From an uncultured Gammaproteobacteria bacterium (lineage in GTDB: Bacteria > Pseudomonadota > Gammaproteobacteria > UBA6429 > Thiohalophilaceae), in NCBI GenBank assembly GCA_937967995.1, contig CALBTB010000007.1, forward strand, positions 124,001-188,000: DNA of 64,000 nt, written 5' to 3'. A model generated the notes under the pieces. It made no database searches, was not told the DNA's origin, and was given only the letters and a program-made list of their open reading frames with translations. Shown here in pieces: positions 43,314 to 52,647 of the stretch (positions are counted from its first letter, which is position 1; every line of letters starts with the position of its first letter). The translations under genes and the position numbers were made by a program.

Positions 43314-45449
43314 ATGAGCAAATTGCAAACCATTTTGATCATCCTGGTGATTATTATCCTTATAATTTTATATCTCCTTTTCTATGAAAAAGGGACGACC
43401 TCAACTACAACGGAAAAAGAAACCAGGCTCACGATCTGTCATAAACCGGATACTCCGGAGCAGAAGACACTCATCCTTCCACAGAAGGAAGCAGAGCAAC
43501 ATTTAAGGCAACATGGCGATACACGTGGTATTTGTGAAACGAAGATTTTAGAAGCCGGCGAAGGTGCCACGATCGAAGGTGAGGGTGGTGTTACTTTAAC
43601 AATAGAACCGGGTTCTGTTCCATATAAAGCCAAGGTGGGTATTGTTGCATTTCCTCCTGAACACTTTATTGCGGATTCTGGCCATATGAAATCAGTTGGG
43701 GGTGTGGAGATTGTTTTCATTCCTATACCGTTTGATTCGGCTCTTATTCCACCGTCAAAACCCTTCAAAGTTTCACTTCCGAGACCGTCAAACCTGTCAA
43801 GTGACACAACTATTCTTGTAACACAGGAAATGCTTGCTGATTCTCTGGGCAATCCCAAAAGAAAAATTAAGCCAGCCCTTAGACAGCAGTTCGTTGCAAC
43901 GGGCGTAGCTGCAGTGGGTAAGAAAAACATTACCACAACGCAGAAAGAGATTTTCAAGGGTATCTATGGTGGCGGAAGGTTTAATTTCCTGATTCTTGAA
44001 ACCGGGTTTGCCACAGGGAATGTATCTGATGCAACAGGTCCACGCCCGGGAGTCGTTACTGTTAGTAATAATACCAATACAATTGTTTCTGTGACAGATG
44101 CGTTCGGTAATTATGCATTACCCATCAGCGGGTCATGTCCCTGTGCATTTAGCGTAACCGGATTTGATCCATTTCGTGGTTCCAGTGGAAGCGCAACCGG
44201 TAATGTTCCATCTGATGGTGCAACGGCCACCGCAAATATTGTACTTACTCCAATGGCTACACCTGCGATTACCAGAGATGGTATACGAAACGGCGGATTT
44301 GAAAGAGGCGACCTCACGAGCTGGGCAATGTCTGGTAATGGTGCTGCTGTTCAGTCTTTAGTTGCAAGTGGCGCAGTTATCAACCCAACAGAAGGTCTGT
44401 GGATGGCGGATATCAATACAAGTAATCTGGCCGTAGGACAGATAGGAACAAGCTTGACTCAACGGTTTACTGTGCCGGCAGGTGTGACTACTTTAACCTT
44501 TGACTTTAATTTCGTGAGTGAAGAGTTCCCGGAATGGGTCGGTTCTCAGTATAACGATGCATTCACTGCTGTCGTGACTACGCCAAACGGTGAGACAACG
44601 TTTGCGCAGACGAGTGTCAATTCAGCTGTAAATGTCGGCCTGATTGGGGATTGTAATTTTCCCGCCGGAGATACAACGTGTGGACAAACCGGCTGGTTAC
44701 AGGGAACAGTAGATTTGTCAGCATTTTCCGGAATAGCAGCGCCAATCAATGTCGATTTGATATTTAGTGCGCTGGATGCAGGCGACAATATTTACGATAC
44801 ACACGTACTTGTTGATAACATGCGTTTCTCTACAGTCTTTATTGATGCCAAATTTCTGCAAGGCCCGACGATCGCAGCCAATGCGAATCTGGCACGTGTC
44901 CAGGCCGAAGTTCTCGGCGCCAATGAAATCCTCTCTCAGGCCGGTATGAATATACGGATTCGCAACACCCGGGTTGCGGCTACCACTGATGCGATTGTTG
45001 ATACCGATATTACATGGACAACGGGAGCAGCCTGTGCCGGCGGTGGTGTTAATGGTATTCTGACAGCGGAAGAAACGGCTGTATTGGCGCTCTTGCGGAG
45101 TGCGACTGCCACGGATGTTAACGTTTATTATTCCCGTAACCTTACTGGTCTGGCTGCTGCGGCTATTGCGATTGGTCCTGATGATTTCTGTGCTTCGGTT
45201 AATATCCTCGTAAACTCAGGGACGATCCTTCGAGACATTCAGGGTGGTTGTGTTGCGGGTGGACACGTTCTTGCTCACGAACTTGGACATCTCTTGATTT
45301 CGCCACAAACTGCCGGGAATGCACTGGAGCATGCTGCCGGAGCTGGTAATTTCATGGGAGGGACATGTGCTGCACCAGTGTTGGGCGTCCTGAACCGTCA
45401 GCAGTCTGCTAATTTAAATCGAGCAGGGGCACCAATGCTATTGCCATAA
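43314..45449 (+). CDS. Membrane-anchored extracellular zincin-like protein
   Basis: 711 residues. N-terminal membrane anchor (TILIILVIIILIILYLLFYE), then a beta-rich domain (about 90-160), a carboxypeptidase-regulatory-like repeat (about 235-310), a choice-of-anchor-like domain (about 320-505, NGGFERGDLTSWAMSG, FNFVSEEFPEW, LVDNMRF), and a C-terminal peptidase domain with HELGH at 655-659, then EH and NFMGG, a Met-turn-like stretch. AGGA precedes the ATG. It looks like a secreted or cell-surface metallopeptidase. No named family assigned; no neighbours explain it. Confidence 0.7.
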   Translation: MSKLQTILIILVIIILIILYLLFYEKGTTSTTTEKETRLTICHKPDTPEQKTLILPQKEAEQHLRQHGDTRGICETKILEAGEGATIEGEGGVTLTIEPGSVPYKAKVGIVAFPPEHFIADSGHMKSVGGVEIVFIPIPFDSALIPPSKPFKVSLPRPSNLSSDTTILVTQEMLADSLGNPKRKIKPALRQQFVATGVAAVGKKNITTTQKEIFKGIYGGGRFNFLILETGFATGNVSDATGPRPGVVTVSNNTNTIVSVTDAFGNYALPISGSCPCAFSVTGFDPFRGSSGSATGNVPSDGATATANIVLTPMATPAITRDGIRNGGFERGDLTSWAMSGNGAAVQSLVASGAVINPTEGLWMADINTSNLAVGQIGTSLTQRFTVPAGVTTLTFDFNFVSEEFPEWVGSQYNDAFTAVVTTPNGETTFAQTSVNSAVNVGLIGDCNFPAGDTTCGQTGWLQGTVDLSAFSGIAAPINVDLIFSALDAGDNIYDTHVLVDNMRFSTVFIDAKFLQGPTIAANANLARVQAEVLGANEILSQAGMNIRIRNTRVAATTDAIVDTDITWTTGAACAGGGVNGILTAEETAVLALLRSATATDVNVYYSRNLTGLAAAAIAIGPDDFCASVNILVNSGTILRDIQGGCVAGGHVLAHELGHLLISPQTAGNALEHAAGAGNFMGGTCAAPVLGVLNRQQSANLNRAGAPMLLP

Positions 45450-45490
45450 TCAGTGAAGTTTACCCTGATTGCTTGGTGAAAATTGCGATG

Positions 45491-45520
45491 GGGGTCAGAT
45501 GCCAGTCTGGCACCTGACCC
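45491..45520. repeat. Long palindrome of REP type between convergent genes
   Basis: GGGTCAG-A-TGCCAG-T-CTGGCA-C-CTGACCC, arms identical except one mismatch. Such GGGGTCAGGTGCCAG-like palindromes are common REP-type elements in gammaproteobacteria. It may serve as a bidirectional terminator for the converging genes. No transposase nearby. Confidence 0.7.
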
Positions 45521-45529
45521 TCCGGTTGA

Positions 45530-45793
45530 TTATTCTGGGAAAGGTTCGTCAGGAACACTGGCAAATTTGTTAAACTCATTGCTAGAGAGTTTGCCATCTT
45601 TATCTACGTCAAAATCATTCCATCTTTCTCTAAGTCTAAGATTTAAGGTTGCCTCGCTCTTACTGATGAAACCATCACCGTCGCTGTCTAGATATTCAAA
45701 TTTATATGTTGCTTCCTCATTACCTGCCATGACAGTTAGCGGACTCATTCCCAGGATAAGTACGACTGAAAGAACTTCGGTAATTTTCTTCAT
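45530..45793 (-). CDS. Small secreted EF-hand protein
   Basis: 87 residues with a signal peptide (VLSVVLILGMSPLTVMA) and two EF-hand loops (DSDGDGFISKSE and DVDKDGKLSSNE), both with the acidic residues for calcium. Periplasmic or secreted. Role unknown. Confidence 0.85.
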   Translation of the reverse strand: MKKITEVLSVVLILGMSPLTVMAGNEEATYKFEYLDSDGDGFISKSEATLNLRLRERWNDFDVDKDGKLSSNEFNKFASVPDEPFPE

Positions 45794-46160
45794 CGTCCTT
45801 CTCCTTTTAAATCACAAAAAACCATGTTTCGCTAATCTAGAGCTGTGATTATGGCTTCACAAACTCATCGTTCTCTGAACATAGTTGACATTGATTAACT
45901 GTCAAGATCGCCAAAAAGGCTTTATTGATGCGCATAAGGATATTAAAAAATTATATTTACAATAAAATTAATGGCTCTGTAACTGAATATTTTCTTATGA
46001 AAATTTGTGCCAATGAGTAGTGAATACTAAAATTAGGTGAATTAAGATATTAATTTCAGTTATGGGGCCGCATTGCTCAGCCTGGAAGTTACTTAAAAAT
46101 TCCTGAAATAACTATTTGGGTAAACCCGACAGGCTCAAGCGTCTTCTAAACAATGTGTGA
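45794..46160. other. 367-base AT-rich intergenic region
   Basis: No reading frame of note. It contains one inverted repeat, TTGACA-N9-TGTCAA (45885-45905), which could be an operator or chance. It must hold promoters for the EF-hand gene and perhaps the methyltransferase gene. Confidence 0.4.
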
Positions 46161-46823
46161 ATGAATAAGACCATGTTATTTAAAAAATCACCCGAGAAGT
46201 TCTGGAATCTGTTCGCATCGAAATATGCGGCATCACCTATTCCAAACAGGCCAGCCTATAAAGCAAAAATCCGCAAAATAAAAACCTATCTTACGCCAGA
46301 TAATGTCGTGCTGGATATCGGTTGTGCGACTGGCACACAATGCAGGGACATTGCTGATAATGTCAAACAGGTCACCGGCATTGATATCTCCCATAAATTA
46401 CTTGCCATCGCAGAGCAGAGAAAGGCCCGGCAGATAGAGGCGGGCCAAAAACTCGATAACGTCGAGTTTTTAAAAACCACTGTGTTCGATGAGCGTTTTG
46501 CACCGGGCAGCTTTGATGTGGTGACAGCATTTTATGTATTGCATTTAATTGAAAATACTGATGCCGTCTTGCAACGCATTCATGCGCTATTGAAACCTGG
46601 TGGTCTGTTTATTTCTGAAACCGCCTGCATAGGAGAAAAAAGTAAAATAATGGCCAGTCTGTTGCGTTTGCTGGGGAATCTGGGACTCGTACCAAAATTG
46701 AATATATTATCAACTCAACAACTGGAACAGGCGCTGGAAAAGAACGGCTTTACGCTTATTGAAAAAACTAAATTTAGCGACAGTCTGGATGCGGAGTTTA
46801 CGTTGATAGTAAAAAAAGACTAA
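46161..46823 (+). CDS. Class I SAM-dependent methyltransferase
   Basis: 220 residues with motif I VVLDIGCATGTQCRDIA, followed by VTGIDIS, FDVVTAFYVLHLIE and LKPGGLFISETA. This is a small-molecule methyltransferase fold (UbiE-like). The substrate is unknown. Followed by a 140-residue unknown gene after 43 bases. Confidence 0.85.
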   Translation: MNKTMLFKKSPEKFWNLFASKYAASPIPNRPAYKAKIRKIKTYLTPDNVVLDIGCATGTQCRDIADNVKQVTGIDISHKLLAIAEQRKARQIEAGQKLDNVEFLKTTVFDERFAPGSFDVVTAFYVLHLIENTDAVLQRIHALLKPGGLFISETACIGEKSKIMASLLRLLGNLGLVPKLNILSTQQLEQALEKNGFTLIEKTKFSDSLDAEFTLIVKKD

Positions 46824-46866
46824 TAGCTTGTTGTATGGAAAAAAGAAAGTGATACTTTTGTGATTA

Positions 46867-47289
46867 ATGCGTAATATATTCAGAATCATGGTTCTGCCAC
46901 TGGATATTTCTATCCCTCATGAGTTGACGCGTGTAATGGTTGGTCGCCTGGAATTACTGAACCCTCACCAGCGAACCAGCCTGGATAAAATAGCCAGACT
47001 GCCGCATGCCAGAGAAGGGATCGAAAAGGTACAAAAGGCTTTTTTCAATTATCTGGAAAATAACAAAGACAAAGTACAGAATGAAGAACTGGCAAACTGG
47101 TGGTTAACGCCTATGGAAGATTATGCTAAACGCCTGAATACACCGTTGCCTGAATCGTTTAAACTTTTTCTTGGTCTGGGCCGTTTTCGTGACGCCCTGA
47201 TTCCTTATGCCTATAAAACCTATCAGGTCGAGGCATTTAAAGATTTTCCAACACGTTGTTATTATGCGCAAGGTGATAACTTACGCTAA
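46867..47289 (+). CDS. Hypothetical protein
   Basis: 140 residues, soluble, mainly helical, no signal peptide. Sequence features include HELTRVMVGRLELLNPHQRT near the N-terminus and TYQVEAFKDFPTRCYYAQGD at the end. No family recognised. It lies after the methyltransferase gene on the same strand and converges with a LysR gene. Confidence 0.55.
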   Translation: MRNIFRIMVLPLDISIPHELTRVMVGRLELLNPHQRTSLDKIARLPHAREGIEKVQKAFFNYLENNKDKVQNEELANWWLTPMEDYAKRLNTPLPESFKLFLGLGRFRDALIPYAYKTYQVEAFKDFPTRCYYAQGDNLR

Positions 47290-47301
47290 TCAGAAATTTT
47301 A

Positions 47302-48195
47302 TTATTTCGCAGCTGTTGTCAATACTTCTTGAAAATAATCTATAAAACATCTGACTTTCGCAGGAACATATTGACGCTGTGGGTATAAAACATGAACCTC
47401 CATGGGTTTTGGGATATATTCAGTGAGTAGCGATTTTACTTTCCCTGTCTTTAAATATTTGCTGATAAGCCAGGCTGGAACCACAGCAATTCCCATATGA
47501 TTTAGAACGGCGTCTCGCATGACACGTGGATTATTCACCCTGAGACTTCCGTTTACCTGAACAGATTCCGGCCCATTCGGTCCATTGAATTGCCAGTCAT
47601 TTTGAGTTGTTAACAACGTGAATACAATGCAGTTATGATCTTTTAAATCAGTGATGCTTTCTGGCTCACCGTGCCTTGCAAGATAATCAGGTGTTGCAAC
47701 AGTGATACGCTGAAAGCTGCCTATTTTTTTTGCTATTAAACTGGAATCAGTTAAAGGGCCAACTCGTATGGCACAATCCACACCTTCTTTTACCAGATCA
47801 ATATAATGGTCAACCAGCATGAGATCGAGTTTGAGTGACGGATATTTAGACTGGAATTTCCACAGATGGGGTATGAGTTCAACTTCACCAAACGTGACGG
47901 GCATATTGATTCGCAGTGTTCCGCTCGGTACTGACTGATGATCGCGTATGGTGGTTTCGATGGCAGAAATTTCATCCAGGATGTGAGTGCACGACACATA
48001 AAATTGCCTGCCAATTTCCGTCAGGCTCAGTTGCCGAGTGCTTCGTGACAATAATTTAACTTTGAGATGTTTTTCCAGGGCTGAAATGTGCTTACTCACG
48101 GTTGGTTGGGAAAGTCCCAGTTCTCGTGCAGCTTCGGAAAAACACTCGGTTTCTGCGACTCGCCTGAATACAGACATGGAAAGTATAAGGTTCAT
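47302..48195 (-). CDS. LysR family transcriptional regulator
   Basis: 297 residues: N-terminal winged helix (FRRVAETECFSEAARELGLS, SQPTVSKHISALE) and a C-terminal substrate-binding domain. LysR proteins usually control a divergent neighbour; here the divergent genes are a 63-residue protein and a DUF4395-like membrane protein. Effector not predictable. Confidence 0.92.
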   Translation of the reverse strand: MNLILSMSVFRRVAETECFSEAARELGLSQPTVSKHISALEKHLKVKLLSRSTRQLSLTEIGRQFYVSCTHILDEISAIETTIRDHQSVPSGTLRINMPVTFGEVELIPHLWKFQSKYPSLKLDLMLVDHYIDLVKEGVDCAIRVGPLTDSSLIAKKIGSFQRITVATPDYLARHGEPESITDLKDHNCIVFTLLTTQNDWQFNGPNGPESVQVNGSLRVNNPRVMRDAVLNHMGIAVVPAWLISKYLKTGKVKSLLTEYIPKPMEVHVLYPQRQYVPAKVRCFIDYFQEVLTTAAK

Positions 48196-48331
48196 AGCAG
48201 GCTCATTTATTCAAATATAGAATAAATATAATGCATAATTATTATATTATCAAATAATAATGAATGAATTATGCTGTCTCCCTCAAGTTATCCGCAATGG
48301 GTGGATATTTCGAAGACGGAGTGGAATTGCC

Positions 48332-48523
48332 ATGAAACATGCTAAAACAACATCGCAAAAGATGCGCGGAATGATTGAACCGTACACCCTGGGATTTTTG
48401 CTTAGCCTCATCGGTGCTGGAATCGCGCACCTTGTACATGCTGATAAGCACGAGGATGAAGTAGAAAATGCTGCGCAAATAGAACACCAGGCTGATGCCT
48501 CATCACATACTGAGGATGAGTAA
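48332..48523 (+). CDS. Small single-span membrane protein
   Basis: 63 residues from the ATG at 48332 (MKHAKTTSQK). One membrane helix (YTLGFLLSLIGAGIAHLVHA) and an acidic, His-containing tail (HEDEVENAAQIEHQADASSH). An upstream start at 48260 is open but has no ribosome site. Divergent from the LysR gene and directly before a membrane protein gene, so the two may be regulated by it. Function unknown. Confidence 0.6.
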   Translation: MKHAKTTSQKMRGMIEPYTLGFLLSLIGAGIAHLVHADKHEDEVENAAQIEHQADASSHTEDE

Positions 48524-48527
48524 GAAG

Positions 48528-49040
48528 ATGGAAACCTCTCATCCGCAAAAAGGTACACAAAATACGGTCGAAGATCTTACTGTATTACGTCACCGTTTAG
48601 AGGCGCAAAGCATACTTCATCAGTCAAGTAACACACTGCATGAGCTTAAGCACTGGTGGCGGTTTACGCCGACGTTGAACTGGTTAATAACATTAGTTGG
48701 AATAATCCTGACTTCGCCACCTATTTTGTACATTCAAGCTGTACTGATGGGAGTTGCGCTGGTATTGCCCTATCATCCATTCGACTGGATATACAACTAT
48801 GGGTTACGCAAGGTTACTCGGACAGCCCCTCTACCCAAAAGTGGGCAGCGTCGTAAAATCATGTTTGGTTTTGCTTGTGTATTGATAGCCGTATTAGGTA
48901 TATGGTTCGATGTGGGCAATTACCTGGCTGGATATATACAGGGTGGTATCATGGTGTTGTTAGGTGGATTACTCATGCTGTTTAACCTGTGTGTTCTTTC
49001 AGAAGTTCTGGCCAAAATATTTGGTATGCCGAATCGCTAG
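48528..49040 (+). CDS. DUF4395-like membrane protein
   Basis: About 170 residues with four membrane segments. The stretch PYHPFDWIYNYGLRKV, then PLPKSGQRRKIMFGFACVLI, resembles DUF4395. The exact start is uncertain (ATGs at 48495, 48516 and 48528); the last is after the upstream stop. Role unknown. Confidence 0.65.
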   Translation: METSHPQKGTQNTVEDLTVLRHRLEAQSILHQSSNTLHELKHWWRFTPTLNWLITLVGIILTSPPILYIQAVLMGVALVLPYHPFDWIYNYGLRKVTRTAPLPKSGQRRKIMFGFACVLIAVLGIWFDVGNYLAGYIQGGIMVLLGGLLMLFNLCVLSEVLAKIFGMPNR

Positions 49041-49163
49041 TTGTGTAAATATAAGTCATAACAATTACGGTTGGATATGTAATATGTGCTTCTAGTAGTC
49101 TAAAAAAGTAAATTCTGTTCTAAACTAGAGTTATTATTAACTTAATAACGGAAATAGGACAGT

Positions 49164-49754
49164 ATGAGTCTTCGGAATACCTCCCAAAACTACGGTCGCG
49201 TTGCCCGCTGGATACACTGGGTGACGGCGTTGTTATTCCTGCTGGCGTATAGTGCAGTGTATTACCGGCAGTGGTTTACAGAGAAAGAGACTCCGCAGAA
49301 CCTGGTTGCACTGGATTTACATTTGTCCGCCGGTATCAGTGTCGGAGTAATCGTAATTCTGCGTATTATCTGGCGTATCATGAATGTCCAACCCGCCTTT
49401 GAACCTGCCCCACGCTGGCAGCATGTCTCGGCGCATGTTATGCATTATGCGTTATATATAGTGATGATTGTTATGCCGGTGACCGGTTACCTGGGCACCG
49501 GTAAAGCCACAAACTTTTTTCTCCTGTTTGAAATACCCAAATTCGAAGATACCTGGATGTTTCAGGCTTTCGTGTGGGAATATCTTGGATTAACCTTTAA
49601 GGAATTCGAAAAGCCAATTGATTTCTTTCACAAGGAAATCATGGGTGCCTGGCTGGTCTGGATACTCATCGTTGGTCATGCCGGCGCCGCACTTTATCAT
49701 CATTACAGATTAAAAGATCGAACGCTGGTTAAGATGACCAGGGGACAGACTTGA
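49164..49754 (+). CDS. Cytochrome b561-like membrane protein
   Basis: 196 residues with four membrane helices and conserved histidines (ARWIHWVTALLF, LDLHLSAGISVG, HVMHYALYIV, HKEIMGAWLVWILIVGHAGA) that would bind two b hemes. It is a prokaryotic cytochrome b561/b-type quinol- or cytochrome-linked electron carrier. Followed by a flavin reductase-like gene and an octaheme cytochrome c. Confidence 0.9.
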   Translation: MSLRNTSQNYGRVARWIHWVTALLFLLAYSAVYYRQWFTEKETPQNLVALDLHLSAGISVGVIVILRIIWRIMNVQPAFEPAPRWQHVSAHVMHYALYIVMIVMPVTGYLGTGKATNFFLLFEIPKFEDTWMFQAFVWEYLGLTFKEFEKPIDFFHKEIMGAWLVWILIVGHAGAALYHHYRLKDRTLVKMTRGQT

Positions 49755-49783
49755 GTATAAATTTATAACAAACAGGATTCAGA

Positions 49784-51100
49784 ATGCCGCTACTGATTTC
49801 GACGATGTTCTGGCTGGCTGTCTATATCATTCTGGTGCTGGCACCGTTATTGGTGCTGAAATTCGGCAAGGTTCCGCCGGGGTTGGGATTTTGGTGGGAT
49901 TTTTCCATGGCACTTGGTTTTGCCGGGTTGTCGATGATGGGCATACAGTTCATATTAACTGCCCGGTTTAAATACCTGAGTGCCCCTTATGGCATCGATA
50001 TTATTTATTTTTTTCACCGTTATCTTGCAATCATCGCCTTTACATTCATTTTAATTCATCCGGTCATCATTTATTTTTACGCACCAAATGCGTTGCAGCC
50101 CGCACATCCCGCCGATGCACCAGGCCATATGACCGCAGGGCGCATCGCGCTCGTCTTATTTGTGCTGATTATTGTCAGTTCCATGTTTCGCAAACAATTA
50201 AAACTCAGTTATGAGTATTGGCGTTTGTCACACGTATTACTGACAACTACTGCGTTTATTTTATCGATAATCCACGTTGCCGGGGTTGGCTATTATATAG
50301 AAGCACCGCTCAAACGAATTTTGTGGATGGCCTATAGTTTCTTCTGGCTTTTCCTGATTATTGATGTTCGGCTGGTTAAACCCTGGCAACTTATACGTCG
50401 GCCTTATCGTGTTGTTGAAGTGCGTCCACAAAGAGGTTACGTGCATACATTGGTGCTCGCGCCGGAAAATCATGCTGGGCTGACGTTTAAGGCCGGACAA
50501 TTTGCCTGGCTATCTTTACAATCTCCTTTTGCACTCAGAGAACATCCTTTTTCGTTTTCCTCTTCACCGGCTAGTCCTGATCGTCTGGAATTCACGATTA
50601 AGGAACTTGGCGATTTTACCCGCACAATAAAAACTATCAAACCCGGTTCCCTGGCATATGTCGATGGACCTTACGGTAATTTTACTCTTGAGCGTTTCAA
50701 ATCGGCACCGGCACTGGTATTTGTTGCCGGTGGAGTCGGTATTGCACCAATCATGAGTATATTGCTCAACCTTTCTGAGCAGAATGATCCGCGTCCTGTA
50801 ATGTTGTTCTATGGCAATGAAGACTGGGAGCGGGTGACATTTCGTGAAGAACTGGAAAATCTCCAGCAACGAAGTAAACTGAAAGTAATACATGTGCTTA
50901 AGCAGCCACCAGAAAACTGGCAGGGAGAGGCTGGATTAATCGATCAAACCCTGCTTCACAAGTATCTCAAAGATGGCTGGCTTGAAGCCGAATTTTTTAT
51001 ATGCGGGCCCGGTGCCATGCGCACCGCAGTCGAGTCTGCGTTGAGCCAGTTGGGTGTGCCGATGCGACGTTTCCATTCGGAGCTTTTTGAGCTGGTATAA
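49784..51100 (+). CDS. Ferric-reductase-like membrane flavoprotein
   Basis: 438 residues: N-terminal membrane domain of about six helices with His pairs (FFHRYLAIIAFTFILIH, LSHVLLTTTAFILSIIH) and a C-terminal FAD/NAD(P) domain (HPFSFSSSP; GGVGIAPIMSIL; FFICGPGAM). It resembles ferric reductase/NADPH oxidase-type enzymes that move electrons from NAD(P)H across the membrane. Direct partner candidates are the cytochromes on either side. Confidence 0.88.
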   Translation: MPLLISTMFWLAVYIILVLAPLLVLKFGKVPPGLGFWWDFSMALGFAGLSMMGIQFILTARFKYLSAPYGIDIIYFFHRYLAIIAFTFILIHPVIIYFYAPNALQPAHPADAPGHMTAGRIALVLFVLIIVSSMFRKQLKLSYEYWRLSHVLLTTTAFILSIIHVAGVGYYIEAPLKRILWMAYSFFWLFLIIDVRLVKPWQLIRRPYRVVEVRPQRGYVHTLVLAPENHAGLTFKAGQFAWLSLQSPFALREHPFSFSSSPASPDRLEFTIKELGDFTRTIKTIKPGSLAYVDGPYGNFTLERFKSAPALVFVAGGVGIAPIMSILLNLSEQNDPRPVMLFYGNEDWERVTFREELENLQQRSKLKVIHVLKQPPENWQGEAGLIDQTLLHKYLKDGWLEAEFFICGPGAMRTAVESALSQLGVPMRRFHSELFELV

Positions 51101-51117
51101 ACTGTCGGAGGCATAAT

Positions 51118-52266
51118 ATGCGCGAGCTTTGGGCCAAACGGCTTGCACTTATCACCGGGGTCGCTGTGGTCGTACTGGCGATTGTATTTGCCCTGTCACA
51201 AAATCCTGAGAAGCCACCATCATCATCTGCCGGGACAAACGTGAACACTGCCGATTATGTTGGTTCAGCGGTCTGTGGTAAATGTCATTCTAAGAAATTT
51301 GAAGCCTGGTCCAGATCCGGCCATGCGTTTATGTTGAATGCAGTGAAGGATGGACAGCCACCAAATTATCCGTTTACGTCAGTGCCGCACCCTCCACAAG
51401 GATACAAATGGAAGGATATTAGCTATGTCATTGGCGGATACCAATGGAAAGCCCGTTTTACTGATCAGCGCGGTTACATCATCACCGGAGACAAAGTGCA
51501 GTACAATTTTGCAAATCCTGTCTTGAACAAACAGACCGAATGGGTGGCCTACAGTGCAGATAAAACCGACAAGCCATTTAACTGTGGTGCCTGTCATACT
51601 ACAGGTTTTCAAAGTGAAGCAAGGCAGGCTGGTATGCCTGGGTTACACGGAAACTGGGCCGAAGCCGGTATCGGTTGTGAAAACTGCCATGGCCCGGGAC
51701 GTGACCATGCAGCATCGCCGACAAAGAAAATAGAGACTGATCGCAGTAGCGAGGTTTGCGGCCGGTGTCACATACGTGAACCGTTAGATGAAATTGAGAT
51801 GTCCAAGGGGTTTATTCGTCACCACCAGCAATACAATAGTCAGCGTCAGAGCAAGCATGCCAGCCTGAGTTGTAATGATTGTCATGATCCCCACGCCGGT
51901 GTCATTGCACCACGCGTCGCCGGGCAACCGACTGTCCATAAGACCTGTTTAACCTGTCATCAGGGTATCGAACAGAAAACATCCGTGCATAGCAATCTGG
52001 TGTGTATTGACTGCCATATGCCACGCTTGGACGCCAGTGCATGGAAAAATCCTGCTGAGTATTCTGGTGACCTGCGGACTCACCTGTTTGCCATCGATCC
52101 ACAGGCAACGTCACAAGCCATGCAAAAGAATGATAAAACCGTTTCTATTTCCGCGATCACACTGGATTTTGCCTGCCGTAACTGTCATCGCCCGGAAGGC
52201 GCAGCAGCCGATTTATCTACTGAACGGTTACGGGAATTTGCAACCGGGATTCATAAGGGTCTTTAG
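51118..52266 (+). CDS. Octaheme cytochrome c
   Basis: 382 residues with an N-terminal signal/membrane anchor (LALITGVAVVVLAIVFALS) and eight CxxCH heme c motifs (CGKCH, CGACH, CENCH, CGRCH, CNDCH, CLTCH, CIDCH, CRNCH). Multiheme domain of cytochrome c554/NrfB-like style; exact family not assigned. It is the last gene before a terminator. With the b561 and flavoprotein genes it should form an electron chain across the inner membrane into the periplasm. Confidence 0.9.
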   Translation: MRELWAKRLALITGVAVVVLAIVFALSQNPEKPPSSSAGTNVNTADYVGSAVCGKCHSKKFEAWSRSGHAFMLNAVKDGQPPNYPFTSVPHPPQGYKWKDISYVIGGYQWKARFTDQRGYIITGDKVQYNFANPVLNKQTEWVAYSADKTDKPFNCGACHTTGFQSEARQAGMPGLHGNWAEAGIGCENCHGPGRDHAASPTKKIETDRSSEVCGRCHIREPLDEIEMSKGFIRHHQQYNSQRQSKHASLSCNDCHDPHAGVIAPRVAGQPTVHKTCLTCHQGIEQKTSVHSNLVCIDCHMPRLDASAWKNPAEYSGDLRTHLFAIDPQATSQAMQKNDKTVSISAITLDFACRNCHRPEGAAADLSTERLREFATGIHKGL

Positions 52267-52302
52267 TCAAAGTAACAATCAAAGAATCGTTTATGCATAC
52301 AG

Positions 52303-52341
52303 GGCGGCGTAAAAGGAACTTCACTTCTACGCCGCCTTTTT
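52303..52341. terminator. Rho-independent terminator between octaheme gene and copZ
   Basis: Stem GGCGGCGT (52303-52310) pairs with ACGCCGCC (52329-52336), then TTTTT. The minus strand also carries a short T-run, so it can end copZ as well. Confidence 0.85.
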
Positions 52342-52346
52342 ATATT

Positions 52347-52559
52347 TCATGAAACGCAGCAGTTGCTGACTGTTGCCGGGTATCCAGCCTCATTCATTGC
52401 ATCGGTAATGCTGTTTACATCCAGATCGGATTCCACGCTTACCTGGTGCTTACCAAGATCAACACTGATGACGGCATCCGGGTCTACCGTTTTGATGGCA
52501 CGAGTTACAACACTTTCGCAATGTCCGCAGGTCATATCATTAACAATAAAGTTCATCAT
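52347..52559 (-). CDS. copZ: CopZ-like copper chaperone
   Basis: 70 residues, a single heavy-metal-associated (HMA) fold with the metal site MTCGHC (DMTCGHCESVV). AGGAGA precedes the ATG at 52559. It would bind Cu(I) in the cytoplasm and pass it to the CopA pump, encoded divergently. Confidence 0.9.
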   Translation of the reverse strand: MMNFIVNDMTCGHCESVVTRAIKTVDPDAVISVDLGKHQVSVESDLDVNSITDAMNEAGYPATVSNCCVS

Positions 52560-52592
52560 GGTCTTCTCCTGTGAAGTTGTTGATGTACACAC

Positions 52593-52623
52593 AGGCTAGT
52601 CTTTCCCATCGTGGCAAGGTCAA
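52593..52623 (-). promoter_or_regulatory. CueR-type promoter for copZ
   Basis: On the minus strand, TTGACC (52623-52618), a 19-base spacer and TAGCCT (52598-52593). The over-long 19-base spacer with the dyad CCTTGCCACGATGGGAAAG is the hallmark of MerR-family (CueR) activated promoters. Confidence 0.85.
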
Positions 52624-52647
52624 GTAAAAATTTTTACAGCGCAGCGC

